DNA from: Planctomycetota bacterium
Lineage (GTDB): Bacteria > Planctomycetota > B15-G4 > SIAN01
DNA length: 64,000 nucleotides
NCBI GenBank assembly: GCA_028289345.1
Contig: JANQQL010000005.1
Location: forward strand, 1-64,000
Reading direction: 5' to 3'
The translations under genes and the position numbers were made by a program. Positions within the stretch are counted from its first letter, which is position 1. Each line of letters opens with the position of its first letter. Of the stretch, positions 28,266 through 37,581 are shown piece after piece. The notes under the pieces were generated by a model. That model worked only from the letters and a program-made list of their open reading frames with translations. It was not told the origin of the DNA and did not search any database.

Positions 28266-31200
28266 TCAGATCCCAATCTCGATCTGCACGGCGTTGGACA
28301 ACTCAAAACTCCCGGTGCCTAGCGAGATCGCCTGCATGAACAAGTCAATTGGCGACTGGGCCCCCCCGAAGATCTGTGTTTCGAGAACCCCCTGGGCATC
28401 TGCGTTGACACCGCCGAGCAATGCCAACCAGGGAACCGGAACCAAGTCGCCACCCGCGAACGGGGTTGGATTTGAGTTGAGACCCACCGCAAAAAGAAGT
28501 GGCGAGTTTGGCGGAGCATCGATCAACGACAGCGTTGCGACACTCTGGGGTTCTGTCAAGTCGTCGCCACAGACGTTCAAGCTCACGACTCCCGGTCCTC
28601 GATAGCCGAGGTCGCACTGACAATAGGGCGTCACGTGCATCTCAGGGTCCAAGACCGGCGGAACGCGAGCAGTGTTCATGATCTTCTTCGCTTGTGCGAC
28701 GATCGCTTCGTTCTCTGGAAGTCGAGACAGGTCCGAGAGTTCCGCGGGATCTGCAGACAGGTCGTACAACTCCACCTCGAATCCATCGACTGGTCTCAAG
28801 GCTTTCCAGTCTCCAATCCGAACCGCCTGGACGTAGTCAGCTCTCGGATTGAAAGTCTCCCAGTACAAGAACTCGTGCTGGGGTTGGGGCTGTCCGACAA
28901 GCGTGGGAGCCATCGAGATTCCGTCGAGATCGTTTGGTACCGGAAGCTCTGCGAGGTCTGCAATCGTCGGGTAGATATCCCACGCCGCGAAGGGATCCGT
29001 CACTTCCCCTGGAGTCTGAATCCAGCCTGGTCCCCAGGCGATCATCGGCACTCGAATGCCTCCTTCCAGGAGCGACCACTTCATTCCCGAAAGCCCGGCA
29101 GTCCCATCAAAGAACGCAGGACTTTGGATCCCTCCCGCGTCGTGAGGCCCGTTGTCACTTGTGAAGAAGACCATGGTGGTGTCGTCAAGGCCCAGACTCT
29201 CTAGAGTGGCAAGGAGTGTGCCCATGTCGCGGTCCAATCGACTCACCATGCCAGCAAACGTTGCCCGCGGCTTGTCGTTGGCACGACGGTAACCGGGGCA
29301 TGCTCCCTGAGGCGTCGGCTCGCAGATCAGGCCACAGAACTGACAGTTCGGAGAATAGGGAATCTCTGGGAACACGCTTTGCCCGGCTCCATCGAGATAC
29401 TGATCCAGAGAGTCGTCGGGGACGACGAGCTCCGCATGTGGGATGGTGAACGGCAGGTACAAGAAAAACGGCGCCCCCTGGAACTCATCGACGAAAGACA
29501 GAGTCTCTTGGAAGAACACATCATGGGTGTATTCCGTGGGCGAAATCACTCGCTCCTTGGTTTGTCCACCGCGTGTTTCGAAGAGGGACTGGTGGACATC
29601 CTTCGGACAGTAGAAGGGAGTCTGCACCGTGCCCAAGTCGCAAGTGGCGGGGCTGTCCAAGTAATAGACATGGGCATCACGATGGGTCATGTAGCCCAAG
29701 AAGCGATCGAATGAGAACTCGGCAGGGTCACCTGCGGAGATCAGACCCTCTGAGTGCTCCCCCATTCCCCACTTCCCAAACATGCCTGTGATGTATCCGC
29801 CATCTCGCATTCTCTGGGGAAGGAGATCCAGGGTATTGATGAAGTGACCGCCGCTTCGGATGTAGGTATGCCCGACGTGCTTCCCTTCCAGTAGAGCACT
29901 ACGCGCAGGAGGGCAGTGAGGCGCTCCGCTGTAGAACTCCCGAAAGAGCAACCCTTCTGCCGCCATCTGATCCAGATTCGGTGTCGCGATCTGAGTCTGT
30001 CCGAGGGAACCAGGGTGCCCGTATCCCAGATCATCCGCAAAGACCACGATGAAGTTCGGCTTGAATTCGTACTGGACCCCGAAAGGCACTCCATCACCGT
30101 TGCGTAACAAGATTGAGCCAGAGGAGAGGTTGGCGCTGATCTCGATCCGAAGGTCACCATTGAATAGCGGAATGAAGGTAACCCTCTCTTGTCGGATTTG
30201 GTGAAATACGATCGAATCGACCGACTCGATGTCCTCGATCACGTCGTCGCCGTCACCCAGCCGATAATGAAAGACATCGGCCCCACTTCCACCCCAAATC
30301 ACGTCCTGGCCACGGTCCCCCCAAAGGTCATCCGATCCATTGTCCCCGTGAACTTCGTCATCGTCTTTACCGCCACGAACAGTATCGTCTCCCATTCCAC
30401 CACGAACTGTATCGTCGCCTTTGTTGCCGTTCAGGAAATCCGCATCTTCGTTTCCGTTGAGGAAGTCGTCTCCATCCTCACCGTGCAACTCATCGCTTCC
30501 GCTTCGACCATGGACACTGTCCCCACCTTCGGCGGCAAAAATCACGTCGTTACCGGACAATCCGACGATGATGTCAACACCCGGCGTCCCCTGGAGAACG
30601 TTGTCCTGACTGTCCCCCGTCAACACCCACTGGCTGGAACCGGCGAGCAGCGTGCCCGTCCCGGTTTGCGCGTCGATCGCAAAGACCTCCACAGTGTGGT
30701 AGCCAGACGCAACGTCGACGGGAAAATCCGCACTGAATCCCACTTCCGCCCGAGCCGTCTCACCGGCATCGAGTACATCTTGTCGAGGAAGATTCGCGAT
30801 GGGTGCAGCGATCAGGACGCCGTCCAAATAGACGTGCACCTGAATGGGTGTCTTGGGCGAGTTGGGGTCGTATGCCCACCCCTGGATCGCGCCGGAAACG
30901 TCGTGGTGCCCGTAGGGCGCGCTACCGGGAGGCGTCGTCGGCCCCTCCACCGCGACCCCGTTGTTGCCAAAGTAGAAGGTCGAGATTGTGGAACTAGCGT
31001 AGAAACCTGGAATCGTGAAGATCGTCCCCCCCGACATGAGCCTCAGGTCCGTGTGCCCCGGGACGTTGGGCAAATATGTGATCGAACGGGGATCGGCCCA
31101 TCCCACCGCCTGTAAGCCTGCGATCCATGCGCTGTCAGATCCGCTCGTATCGATGAGCGTCGACGGCCCGTGGTCGAACCCAAAGACGAACCAGTCATTG

Positions 31201-31628
31201 CCATCACCTCCATACACGGTATTGGTGCCCTTGTCGCCAAACATCCAGTCGTTGCCAAGGTCCCCGTGCACGATGTCGTCGCCCTGTCCCCCCCGAATCG
31301 TGTCGTTCCCTTGGCCTCCTCTCACCGACAGATCGTTGCCAGCATTCGCGTGGATGAAATCATCCCCCTGGTTCCCGTTGATCGTGTCCGACCCATCGCC
31401 GCCGCTGATGAAATCGTCCCCCTCCAACCCACTGATGTTGTCGTTCCCTCCGTAGCCACAAATCCGGTCTGCGACAGGCGATCCGACGAGGGTGTCATCG
31501 AACTCGGTACCTTGGACGATGGGAAGGCCTGGTTCGTTGGGGAAGCAGTCTTGGGCTTTGACAATGGCCGCGGAAACCGCGGTCAAGAAACCTGAGTAGA
31601 GAATGAGTCCGATGCGGTGGTGGGTCAT
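28266..31628 (-). CDS. Exported RTX-repeat/sulfatase fusion protein
   Basis: 1120 residues with a signal peptide (G-L-I-L-Y-S-G-F-L-T-A-V) and GGGAG before ATG 31628. Two RTX (Ca2+-binding nonapeptide, G-G-x-G-x-D) blocks lie at about 40-150 (D-D-F-I-S-G-G-D-G-S-D) and about 340-460 (D-D-T-V-R-G-G-M-G-D-D), separated by a beta-rich segment. Residues about 525-1000 are a sulfatase: N-F-I-V-V-F-A-D-D metal site and H-C572-P-P-A-R-S, the C-x-P-x-R formylglycine motif with Ala in place of the usual Ser, which the family pattern allows. The last 90 residues match the shared C-terminal module. RTX repeats usually fold with Ca2+ after export, so a secreted or surface sulfatase acting on marine-type sulfated polymers is likely. 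Confidence 0.9.
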   Translation of the reverse strand: MTHHRIGLILYSGFLTAVSAAIVKAQDCFPNEPGLPIVQGTEFDDTLVGSPVADRICGYGGNDNISGLEGDDFISGGDGSDTINGNQGDDFIHANAGNDLSVRGGQGNDTIRGGQGDDIVHGDLGNDWMFGDKGTNTVYGGDGNDWFVFGFDHGPSTLIDTSGSDSAWIAGLQAVGWADPRSITYLPNVPGHTDLRLMSGGTIFTIPGFYASSTISTFYFGNNGVAVEGPTTPPGSAPYGHHDVSGAIQGWAYDPNSPKTPIQVHVYLDGVLIAAPIANLPRQDVLDAGETARAEVGFSADFPVDVASGYHTVEVFAIDAQTGTGTLLAGSSQWVLTGDSQDNVLQGTPGVDIIVGLSGNDVIFAAEGGDSVHGRSGSDELHGEDGDDFLNGNEDADFLNGNKGDDTVRGGMGDDTVRGGKDDDEVHGDNGSDDLWGDRGQDVIWGGSGADVFHYRLGDGDDVIEDIESVDSIVFHQIRQERVTFIPLFNGDLRIEISANLSSGSILLRNGDGVPFGVQYEFKPNFIVVFADDLGYGHPGSLGQTQIATPNLDQMAAEGLLFREFYSGAPHCPPARSALLEGKHVGHTYIRSGGHFINTLDLLPQRMRDGGYITGMFGKWGMGEHSEGLISAGDPAEFSFDRFLGYMTHRDAHVYYLDSPATCDLGTVQTPFYCPKDVHQSLFETRGGQTKERVISPTEYTHDVFFQETLSFVDEFQGAPFFLYLPFTIPHAELVVPDDSLDQYLDGAGQSVFPEIPYSPNCQFCGLICEPTPQGACPGYRRANDKPRATFAGMVSRLDRDMGTLLATLESLGLDDTTMVFFTSDNGPHDAGGIQSPAFFDGTAGLSGMKWSLLEGGIRVPMIAWGPGWIQTPGEVTDPFAAWDIYPTIADLAELPVPNDLDGISMAPTLVGQPQPQHEFLYWETFNPRADYVQAVRIGDWKALRPVDGFEVELYDLSADPAELSDLSRLPENEAIVAQAKKIMNTARVPPVLDPEMHVTPYCQCDLGYRGPGVVSLNVCGDDLTEPQSVATLSLIDAPPNSPLLFAVGLNSNPTPFAGGDLVPVPWLALLGGVNADAQGVLETQIFGGAQSPIDLFMQAISLGTGSFELSNAVQIEIGI

Positions 31629-32092
31629 TGCGCTCTCCCGTTCTTGTGAGACACAGATTCGATCTCGTATCTAGAGGAGCTAGACTCGCCGGCATTTCAG
31701 ACAAAATCGCGCAATTTGGGCCTCGGATCGTGGGACAGGCCCCAAGAGGGTAGGGGCGGCGCCCGGGAAGACTCGACGAGCGACGCTCACGGGCTCAAGA
31801 CTGACTCGACAATGCTGTTGACGATCGCACGGAACCAGAACTCGGACAGGAAGTTCGCCCTCCAATTCTCGGCCAATGCTGAACAGAGAAGCGCTCGCTT
31901 CCTTCCGAGCCTCTTCCGTTCTCGCAACGGTACGGGGACCCTCTGATCAGCCGACTCTCGCGGCAAGTCCACTCGTTTCGGGGCGTTGGCCAGTGAGCCA
32001 CCGAACAGACCGGCATTCGACGAGCGCCTTTGTTGTGATAACCTCCTCCCAGTTGACCAATTGCGAGAGTCGAGCCCAAAGCGCGACGACCA
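31629..32092. other. Divergent intergenic region, nothing recognised
   Basis: About 460 bp between the RTX-sulfatase (-) and the ECF sigma gene (+); probably contains both promoters. No repeat, RNA or convincing small gene was identified. Confidence 0.35.
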
Positions 32093-32653
32093 ATGGACCT
32101 CGAATCCTCCAGAGATAGCGATCTGTGGAGCCTTGCTCGAACCGATTGCAGGGCACGGGACCAGCTATGTGCTTTGGCGGAACAGGTCGCAAACGCGGAG
32201 CTTGCAAACCGCGGAATTGATGACGCCCATCGGCCGTCACTCGTGCAAGAAGCGATCTGCGACACCCTCGACTTTCTCGCCAGGGACGGGCAGGTTCGTT
32301 CGAATCTTCGGGCTTTCTTGAGATGGCGTGCTCGCCATGTCATCTCCACCCACCGGAGGCGCAACGAGAAAGCTCCGGAACCGCTGACGGAGATGGACTC
32401 GCCGGACAGGGCCAGAGAGAACTGCCCAGAGAGCCTCGTATCCCGAAAAGAGCTCTATGCCGCTCTTGACGATTGCTCAACCGGCTTGAAGGTAATGTAC
32501 CGAGAAGTCGTCGACTTTCGCTACCGACGAGGACTCTCCTCGAAGGAGATCGCTGCAAGACTCGGGATCCCCACCGAGACCGTCAACGTGCGTGTGTTCC
32601 GCGCAATGCAACACCTCCGAGCCTGCCTCGAGGAGAAAGGCTTCGAGAAGTGA
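32093..32653 (+). CDS. ECF-type RNA polymerase sigma factor
   Basis: 186 residues. Region 2 is divergent (Q-E-A-I-C-D-T-L-D-F-L, L-R-A-F-L-R-W-R-A-R-H), and region 4 is clear at about 125-180: M-Y-R-E-V-V-D-F-R-Y-R-R-G-L-S-S-K-E-I, then the helix-turn-helix L-G-I-P-T-E-T-V-N-V-R-V-F-R-A. Group placement is uncertain. It overlaps the next gene by 4 bases (GTGA), the usual arrangement of a sigma and its anti-sigma. It would direct RNA polymerase to a small regulon, possibly including neighbouring genes, but no target promoter was identified. The ribosome binding site is weak. Confidence 0.85.
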   Translation: MDLESSRDSDLWSLARTDCRARDQLCALAEQVANAELANRGIDDAHRPSLVQEAICDTLDFLARDGQVRSNLRAFLRWRARHVISTHRRRNEKAPEPLTEMDSPDRARENCPESLVSRKELYAALDDCSTGLKVMYREVVDFRYRRGLSSKEIAARLGIPTETVNVRVFRAMQHLRACLEEKGFEK

Positions 32654-33549
32654 AACGCAATGTGAGCCCAGCGGACAACTTGACCGAAGGGGAGATGGCG
32701 ACGATTGTTGCCTATTTGGACGGCACCCTGAGTGACGACCAACGCACCGCCTTCGAGCAACGGCTCAGGTCTGAGCCAGCGTTGCTGGAGTTGGTCGACT
32801 CGTCATTCGCCATGGAGGATCTCCTTCAAGGATGGGGCTCCCGACCCGCGGACCTCTTCATTCCAGCGACTCGGCGGTTGTGGATTCCTGGCGTCGCAGC
32901 AGCTCTGATCCTGGTGGCCGCGATCTTCTCAGTTGTTCACAGTCCGCCTGCTGGCGAGGAGTTTCGCATCGCACTTGTTGCCGCACGCGACGACTTTTTG
33001 GTCAAGCATCCTGAGCTCGCGGGAATTTGGCCAATCGACCAAGACAGGGGCCTGAAGAGAAAGGAGGAACTCTCGCCGGTTTCGATGAACCTCCTCACCC
33101 AACTCTACCGAACCGAGGTCGATCGGGCTTTGGAGCACGGAGTCCACGATGCCTCGTTTGCCAGTTTCCATATCGCGATCGAGCTTCCCTGCGATGCCTC
33201 GGTGGTTGCGTTTTCGATCGAAGAGCGGAGGGAGGTCCGGCGCCTTTTTCCCGAGGGTCTCAACGTTGGACAATCCCCCGGCCCGGAACAGGCCGCAGTG
33301 GGTTTTCTGGTCGAGGGAACTCATGTTCTAGCCCCCAATGGGGATCCACTTGGCATGGGGTTCATCTCAAACCCTTCCGTCCGTTCCACGACCATCCTTG
33401 TCGGCTACCGGGAGACTCCGATCAGCACAGACTTACTCCGCTCACTGGACGAATCAATGGAAAGGACTCATACCGTAACCGAGCTAAGGACAACACTAGA
33501 ACAGCATGGAATCACCGTTGCCAACGAACTGCATATCGTCGAGGATTGA
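32650..33549 (+). CDS. Anti-sigma-factor-like membrane protein
   Basis: 299 residues from GTG 32650, overlapping the sigma stop codon (GTGA). A longer frame starting inside the sigma gene is rejected because it would cover the sigma region 4. The N-terminal 70 residues (I-V-A-Y-L-D-G-T-L-S-D-D-Q-R-T-A-F-E-Q-R-L) match the cytoplasmic anti-sigma/FecR-like head. One membrane helix follows (V-A-A-A-L-I-L-V-A-A-I-F-S-V-V). The outer part of about 190 residues is unrecognised. By position and layout it most likely binds the sigma factor and releases it on an envelope signal. No His-x3-Cys-x2-Cys zinc motif is present. Confidence 0.75.
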   Translation: MKRNVSPADNLTEGEMATIVAYLDGTLSDDQRTAFEQRLRSEPALLELVDSSFAMEDLLQGWGSRPADLFIPATRRLWIPGVAAALILVAAIFSVVHSPPAGEEFRIALVAARDDFLVKHPELAGIWPIDQDRGLKRKEELSPVSMNLLTQLYRTEVDRALEHGVHDASFASFHIAIELPCDASVVAFSIEERREVRRLFPEGLNVGQSPGPEQAAVGFLVEGTHVLAPNGDPLGMGFISNPSVRSTTILVGYRETPISTDLLRSLDESMERTHTVTELRTTLEQHGITVANELHIVED

Positions 33550-33663
33550 GTTTGGATCGGGCCCATCACCCATCGACGATCGGTGCGCTCGATGCAGCAT
33601 CGGAAGGTCAACGCCGCCGAGCATTCGCGCCATGTCCTTCAAGCCCCGAACAAGCCTCGTCGC

Positions 33664-36600
33664 TCAGTCCCTTTCGCCCACCAACACCCACGCGGCCCAG
33701 TCGCGAGTCGTGAACACCGGGTTCCCCTCGGCATCCTTGGCATGGCGAAGCTTCTGTTGCGCGTTCCAAAGAGCCTCGGCCTTGCCCTCCCCCAGCAACC
33801 ACAAACGTCGATAGAATTCGGCGAAGAGTTCCTGAGTCGGACGATCGGACACCTCCCACAGGGAGGTGATGGAAGATCGAACCCCCGCGGCGTAGAGGGC
33901 CTCTTGGAGAGAGGCAATGCCCTGTCCAGCCCTCTGAACCCCCACATTGGTATTGCATGCCGAGAGGACCGCGAGCTCGCAGTTGCCAAGATCCCATTGG
34001 GCGAGATCCTGTGCAGTGAGAATCCCTGGAACGCGGCCGAACTCGTTCGCAGGATCGTTGGCACCTGCGAGGGCCAGGCCGCAAAGCGTCATGGGCAGGA
34101 AGCCGCGGACTTGTTCTCCAAGGCTGCGATTGACAGAAATACCAAGCTCGTGGTCAATGACCCGCTCGTCGGCCATCGACGGGATGGACTCGTCAAGAAA
34201 GTAACCATGGGTCGCGAGGTGCAGGTAGCGGACTTGAGGTGCCAGTCGTCGAAGCGCTTCGCGCGAGGCATTCTCACCTTTGAGAAGGAAACTGTTCGTG
34301 GCATCGTCCACGCGAGGAAACTTCTCTGCAAAGGACCTGGCCACGAGATCGATCTCTCTCTCGCTGTGAGGCAAGGGCGAAAACACACGCCAGGAGGCGG
34401 CGTTGCGGAGATTGGAGGGGAGACCGATGGAACGCGAGCCTCCTTGCGTCTCAGTCGCCTCAAGTCCCCGATCCAGGTCGTACTGAACTCCTCCCAGCGC
34501 TAGCAGCCGGGGCTCCGAGGCCAAGATTGGCGGTGGAGCTGTGAGCTCTCGAAGCGTGGTTCGATAGCTGAACTCGAACTGATCCCCCAGCGCACCTTCG
34601 GCGTCGGGAAGCGCGGCGAAAGGAATGAGATGCAAGGCCCCATCCAGGGCGACGATCAGACGAGTGGCATTCCCAAGGAATGGTTCGAGAGGATCGAAGA
34701 CCAGCTCTCGAAGCCGCTGCCCGGCTTCGCGTTGTGGATCGCGATCTTCGCCAGGGGACTTCCCCGCCAGAGATCCGGAACCTCGCTCAGTCCGCTCTTT
34801 CTCCACTTGCATTGAACTTCGCCATTCCTGAATCGCCTCATCGACGATCGCCACCGGTCCAAGATCCAAACGCGTAAGCTGTCCATTCGCGAGCAGGACG
34901 TGTGCCAGATAGTTCGGCACACCGGGAAGCAGTTTGCGGGTGCTCTCGTCGATCTCGGTCAAGGTGTATTCCCAGAAACCGACGAGCGCCGTACCCCCAT
35001 CCATCTCGGCCGCAAGCTCCTCGCATGATGCGCTGGGGATCAGGTTTTTCTCGCCCAGAATCGCTGCCGCATACCTCGACACCCGAGATTCCGCTGCTTC
35101 TTTCGCAAGAAACAACTCCTGAAACTCAGCGAATTGATCACCTTCGCTATCTGCGTCAACCTCACTTCTCACGTCATCTGTGGACGGCAAAGATCGCTTT
35201 CCCCGAGAATGCCGCGCCAACGCCTGGCTTGTCCGCGCAGCTTCTTTCTGCAGCAAAAACAATTCTTCATCCTCCACCATCGCGAGTCCTCGCTGGTAGC
35301 GCATCGTAGAGGGCTCAATCCCGCGCATCGCTTCAATGAGTGAGAACATCTGGCTAGAAAGAGACACGGTGTTGCAGATTTCGGGCAAGCGGGACAAGGA
35401 CAATGCCGAGGACATCCGTTTTCGCTCCAAGCTCGCCAGAACTCTCAGCTCTCGGGGAGACAGCCGGGGGGCAAAAATCCCGACGCGCTTCGTCGCTCCA
35501 TCAGCGAGACTTCCAAGCAGTTCGGTCACGTCAAGTCGTAATCTCGCTCGAGTCAGCGCTAGGTTGCCGCGCGCTCTCTGCACGTCCGGATGGTGACCCG
35601 GCAGTGTCCGAGTCAAGATCTCCAGTACCTTTTCTTGCAGCGCACGCGCTCCCTCCAGGTCTCCAAGTTTCTGCATCGTCCCAGCAAGATTGAGGCGTGC
35701 GCTCTGCAGGGTCGGATGGGACTCAGGAAGAACTCGAATTAGGACACCCAGCACTTTCTCTTGCAGCAGCAAAGCGCCTTGAAGATCCCCGAGCCTCCGC
35801 ATCGTCCCTGCCAGATTGTGACGCGCACTCTGCACCTCCAGGTGGTCATCCGGCAGAGTCTGGCTCGCAATTGCAAGCACCTTGTGCTGGAGCAACAACG
35901 CACTCTCATAGTCCCCAAGTTCATGCATCACCGCTGCCAGGTTGTTTCGCGCGCTTCGCACATCCGGATGGTGATCCGGCAGGGTCCGGGTTCGAGCATC
36001 CAGCACTCTCTCTTGCAGCAGCCGAGCTCCTTCGAGATCCCCGAGCTTCTGCATAGCCCAAGCCAGGTTGCTGCGCGCGCTTTGAATGACCGGATGGCGA
36101 TCCGGCAGGACGCGACTCCAGACGTCCAGCACCTTCTCTTGCAGCAAACGCGCTCCCTCATAGTCCCCCAGTCCAAGCATCGTCGCGGCCAGGTTGTGGC
36201 GCGCGCTCTGCACGTCCGGGTGGTGATCCGGTAGGGACGGGACCAAGACCTCGAGCACTTCCTCTTGCAATCGCCGTGCTCCCTCAACGTCTCCGAGTCT
36301 CAGAAGCGTCGTCGCAAGGTTGCTTCGTGCCCCGACCAGGGTCAGATCGTTGTCCGGAAGGATCTCAGTAAAGACTTTCAGCACCCTCTCTTGCAGGAGC
36401 CGCGCTTCTTCAAGTTCCCCGAGCTTCTGCTTAGTCAAAGCCAGGTTGCCGCGCGCTCTTTGTATGTCCGGATGACGATCCGGCAGAACCTGCTCCCAGA
36501 TCCCCAGCACCTTCTCTTGCAATCGCCGAGCTCCCTGGAGGTCTCCGAGTTTCAGCCTTGTAAAGGCCAGGTTATGGCGCGCACTCTGAAGATCTCGATG

Positions 36601-37518
36601 ATGATCAGGTAGAGTGCGGGCTCGAACATGGAGCACCTTCTCTTGCAGCTCTTGCGCTTCCTCCAGATTCCCGAGTCTCTGCATCGTGCTCGCCAAGTTG
36701 CTGCGCGCGCTCTGTAAGACCGGATGGTAGTCCGGCAAAGTCTGGCTAAAGACACGCATGATTTTCTCTTGCAGTAGACGTGCCCCCTCGAGATTACCCA
36801 GCTTCTGCATTGTGATAGCCAAGTTGCCACGCGCGTTCTGCAGGTACGTGTGTTGATCCGGGAGGATGCTGTCGCGCAGCCTCCAGACCCTCTCCCAAGC
36901 TTGCTGAGCGGTTGCCGAGTCCTGAGCAGCTTCCCCAGCAAACCCTGCGCGCCAGAGTGCTGCGGCCACCTCCACCGTGATTGGCTCGGGAAACGAGATT
37001 AGAAGGGCCACCGCCTCGCGAACGACTTCACGGGCGACCTCATACTCCCCACGATCCGAGCAGCTCAATGACTGTTCAATCCACCGAGTCGCCTCCGATA
37101 CCCGCGGAAGACTTGCCACATCCAGGCGAGGAACCTCGGTCAGCTTCAAACGGATTTCACCTTCGGAAACTCCGTCATCGGCAGCGGCCACTCGCAACGT
37201 GATCCACAGCGTGCTACCAGGCTCAACTTCCAGCTCCAGGTAAGCACTCGTACCACCTCCCGAGTTGTCATCCTGTCCCAGAACCTCCAGGTCCTCGTCT
37301 TCCACCATGACAAGCGGGTCAAGAGTGTCTGACTCGGCGTACAGGTAGACCACGGATCGCCCCGCAACCTCGTAGTCGAACTCGAGACTTGGCTCAACTC
37401 CATCAAACTCGATGATGATGGCCTCGCCAGACGCAATCTCTTCCTGAGCGAAAGCGTCTGCCTTGCCCAAGAGCACGATGGGCACAACGAGAGTTCTGGT
37501 TGAGAATAAGAGCGTCAT
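33664..37518 (-). CDS. Exported TPR-CHAT protease (downstream copy)
   Basis: 1284 residues from ATG 37518, with GGAG 5 bases upstream and a signal peptide following (L-V-V-P-I-V-L-L-G-K-A-D-A-F-A-Q). Residues about 25-130 form a beta-sandwich like a pre-peptidase C-terminal (PPC) domain. Residues about 200-660 contain ten full 42-residue kinesin-light-chain-type TPRs plus a partial one (L-P-D-x-H-P-x-x-Q-S-A-R-x-N-L-A, L-G-D-L-E-G-A-R). The last 350 or so residues are a CHAT domain: T-H-G with His1104 and L-S-A-C-N-T with Cys1188, so the protease looks intact. TPRs in CHAT proteins usually recognise a partner that triggers cleavage. It lies 63 bases after the paralogous gene at 37582-41307 and is probably co-transcribed with it. 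Confidence 0.9.
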   Translation of the reverse strand: MTLLFSTRTLVVPIVLLGKADAFAQEEIASGEAIIIEFDGVEPSLEFDYEVAGRSVVYLYAESDTLDPLVMVEDEDLEVLGQDDNSGGGTSAYLELEVEPGSTLWITLRVAAADDGVSEGEIRLKLTEVPRLDVASLPRVSEATRWIEQSLSCSDRGEYEVAREVVREAVALLISFPEPITVEVAAALWRAGFAGEAAQDSATAQQAWERVWRLRDSILPDQHTYLQNARGNLAITMQKLGNLEGARLLQEKIMRVFSQTLPDYHPVLQSARSNLASTMQRLGNLEEAQELQEKVLHVRARTLPDHHRDLQSARHNLAFTRLKLGDLQGARRLQEKVLGIWEQVLPDRHPDIQRARGNLALTKQKLGELEEARLLQERVLKVFTEILPDNDLTLVGARSNLATTLLRLGDVEGARRLQEEVLEVLVPSLPDHHPDVQSARHNLAATMLGLGDYEGARLLQEKVLDVWSRVLPDRHPVIQSARSNLAWAMQKLGDLEGARLLQERVLDARTRTLPDHHPDVRSARNNLAAVMHELGDYESALLLQHKVLAIASQTLPDDHLEVQSARHNLAGTMRRLGDLQGALLLQEKVLGVLIRVLPESHPTLQSARLNLAGTMQKLGDLEGARALQEKVLEILTRTLPGHHPDVQRARGNLALTRARLRLDVTELLGSLADGATKRVGIFAPRLSPRELRVLASLERKRMSSALSLSRLPEICNTVSLSSQMFSLIEAMRGIEPSTMRYQRGLAMVEDEELFLLQKEAARTSQALARHSRGKRSLPSTDDVRSEVDADSEGDQFAEFQELFLAKEAAESRVSRYAAAILGEKNLIPSASCEELAAEMDGGTALVGFWEYTLTEIDESTRKLLPGVPNYLAHVLLANGQLTRLDLGPVAIVDEAIQEWRSSMQVEKERTERGSGSLAGKSPGEDRDPQREAGQRLRELVFDPLEPFLGNATRLIVALDGALHLIPFAALPDAEGALGDQFEFSYRTTLRELTAPPPILASEPRLLALGGVQYDLDRGLEATETQGGSRSIGLPSNLRNAASWRVFSPLPHSEREIDLVARSFAEKFPRVDDATNSFLLKGENASREALRRLAPQVRYLHLATHGYFLDESIPSMADERVIDHELGISVNRSLGEQVRGFLPMTLCGLALAGANDPANEFGRVPGILTAQDLAQWDLGNCELAVLSACNTNVGVQRAGQGIASLQEALYAAGVRSSITSLWEVSDRPTQELFAEFYRRLWLLGEGKAEALWNAQQKLRHAKDAEGNPVFTTRDWAAWVLVGERD
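35560..36870 (-). repeat. Tandem 126-bp TPR-coding repeats
   Basis: Ten and a half direct 126-bp units, each coding one 42-residue TPR. The arrangement allows copy-number change by recombination. The units are in frame and only partly identical. Boundaries are approximate. Confidence 0.75.
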
Positions 37519-37581
37519 GGGCTCCCACCGCCTTCCTGGTCTCAATCGATGTCGACCTCTTTCGGTGACCCAACTCAAAAC

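Noticed and set aside
32473-32649. Upstream extension of the anti-sigma frame starting at 32473
   Set aside because: It would lie wholly inside the sigma region 4 coding sequence in another frame; the GTG at 32650, overlapping the sigma stop, is the usual arrangement.
35560-36870. Regular 126-bp direct repeats that could look like a CRISPR array or satellite
   Set aside because: The units are contiguous, have no spacers, and are read in frame as TPRs of a large protein.
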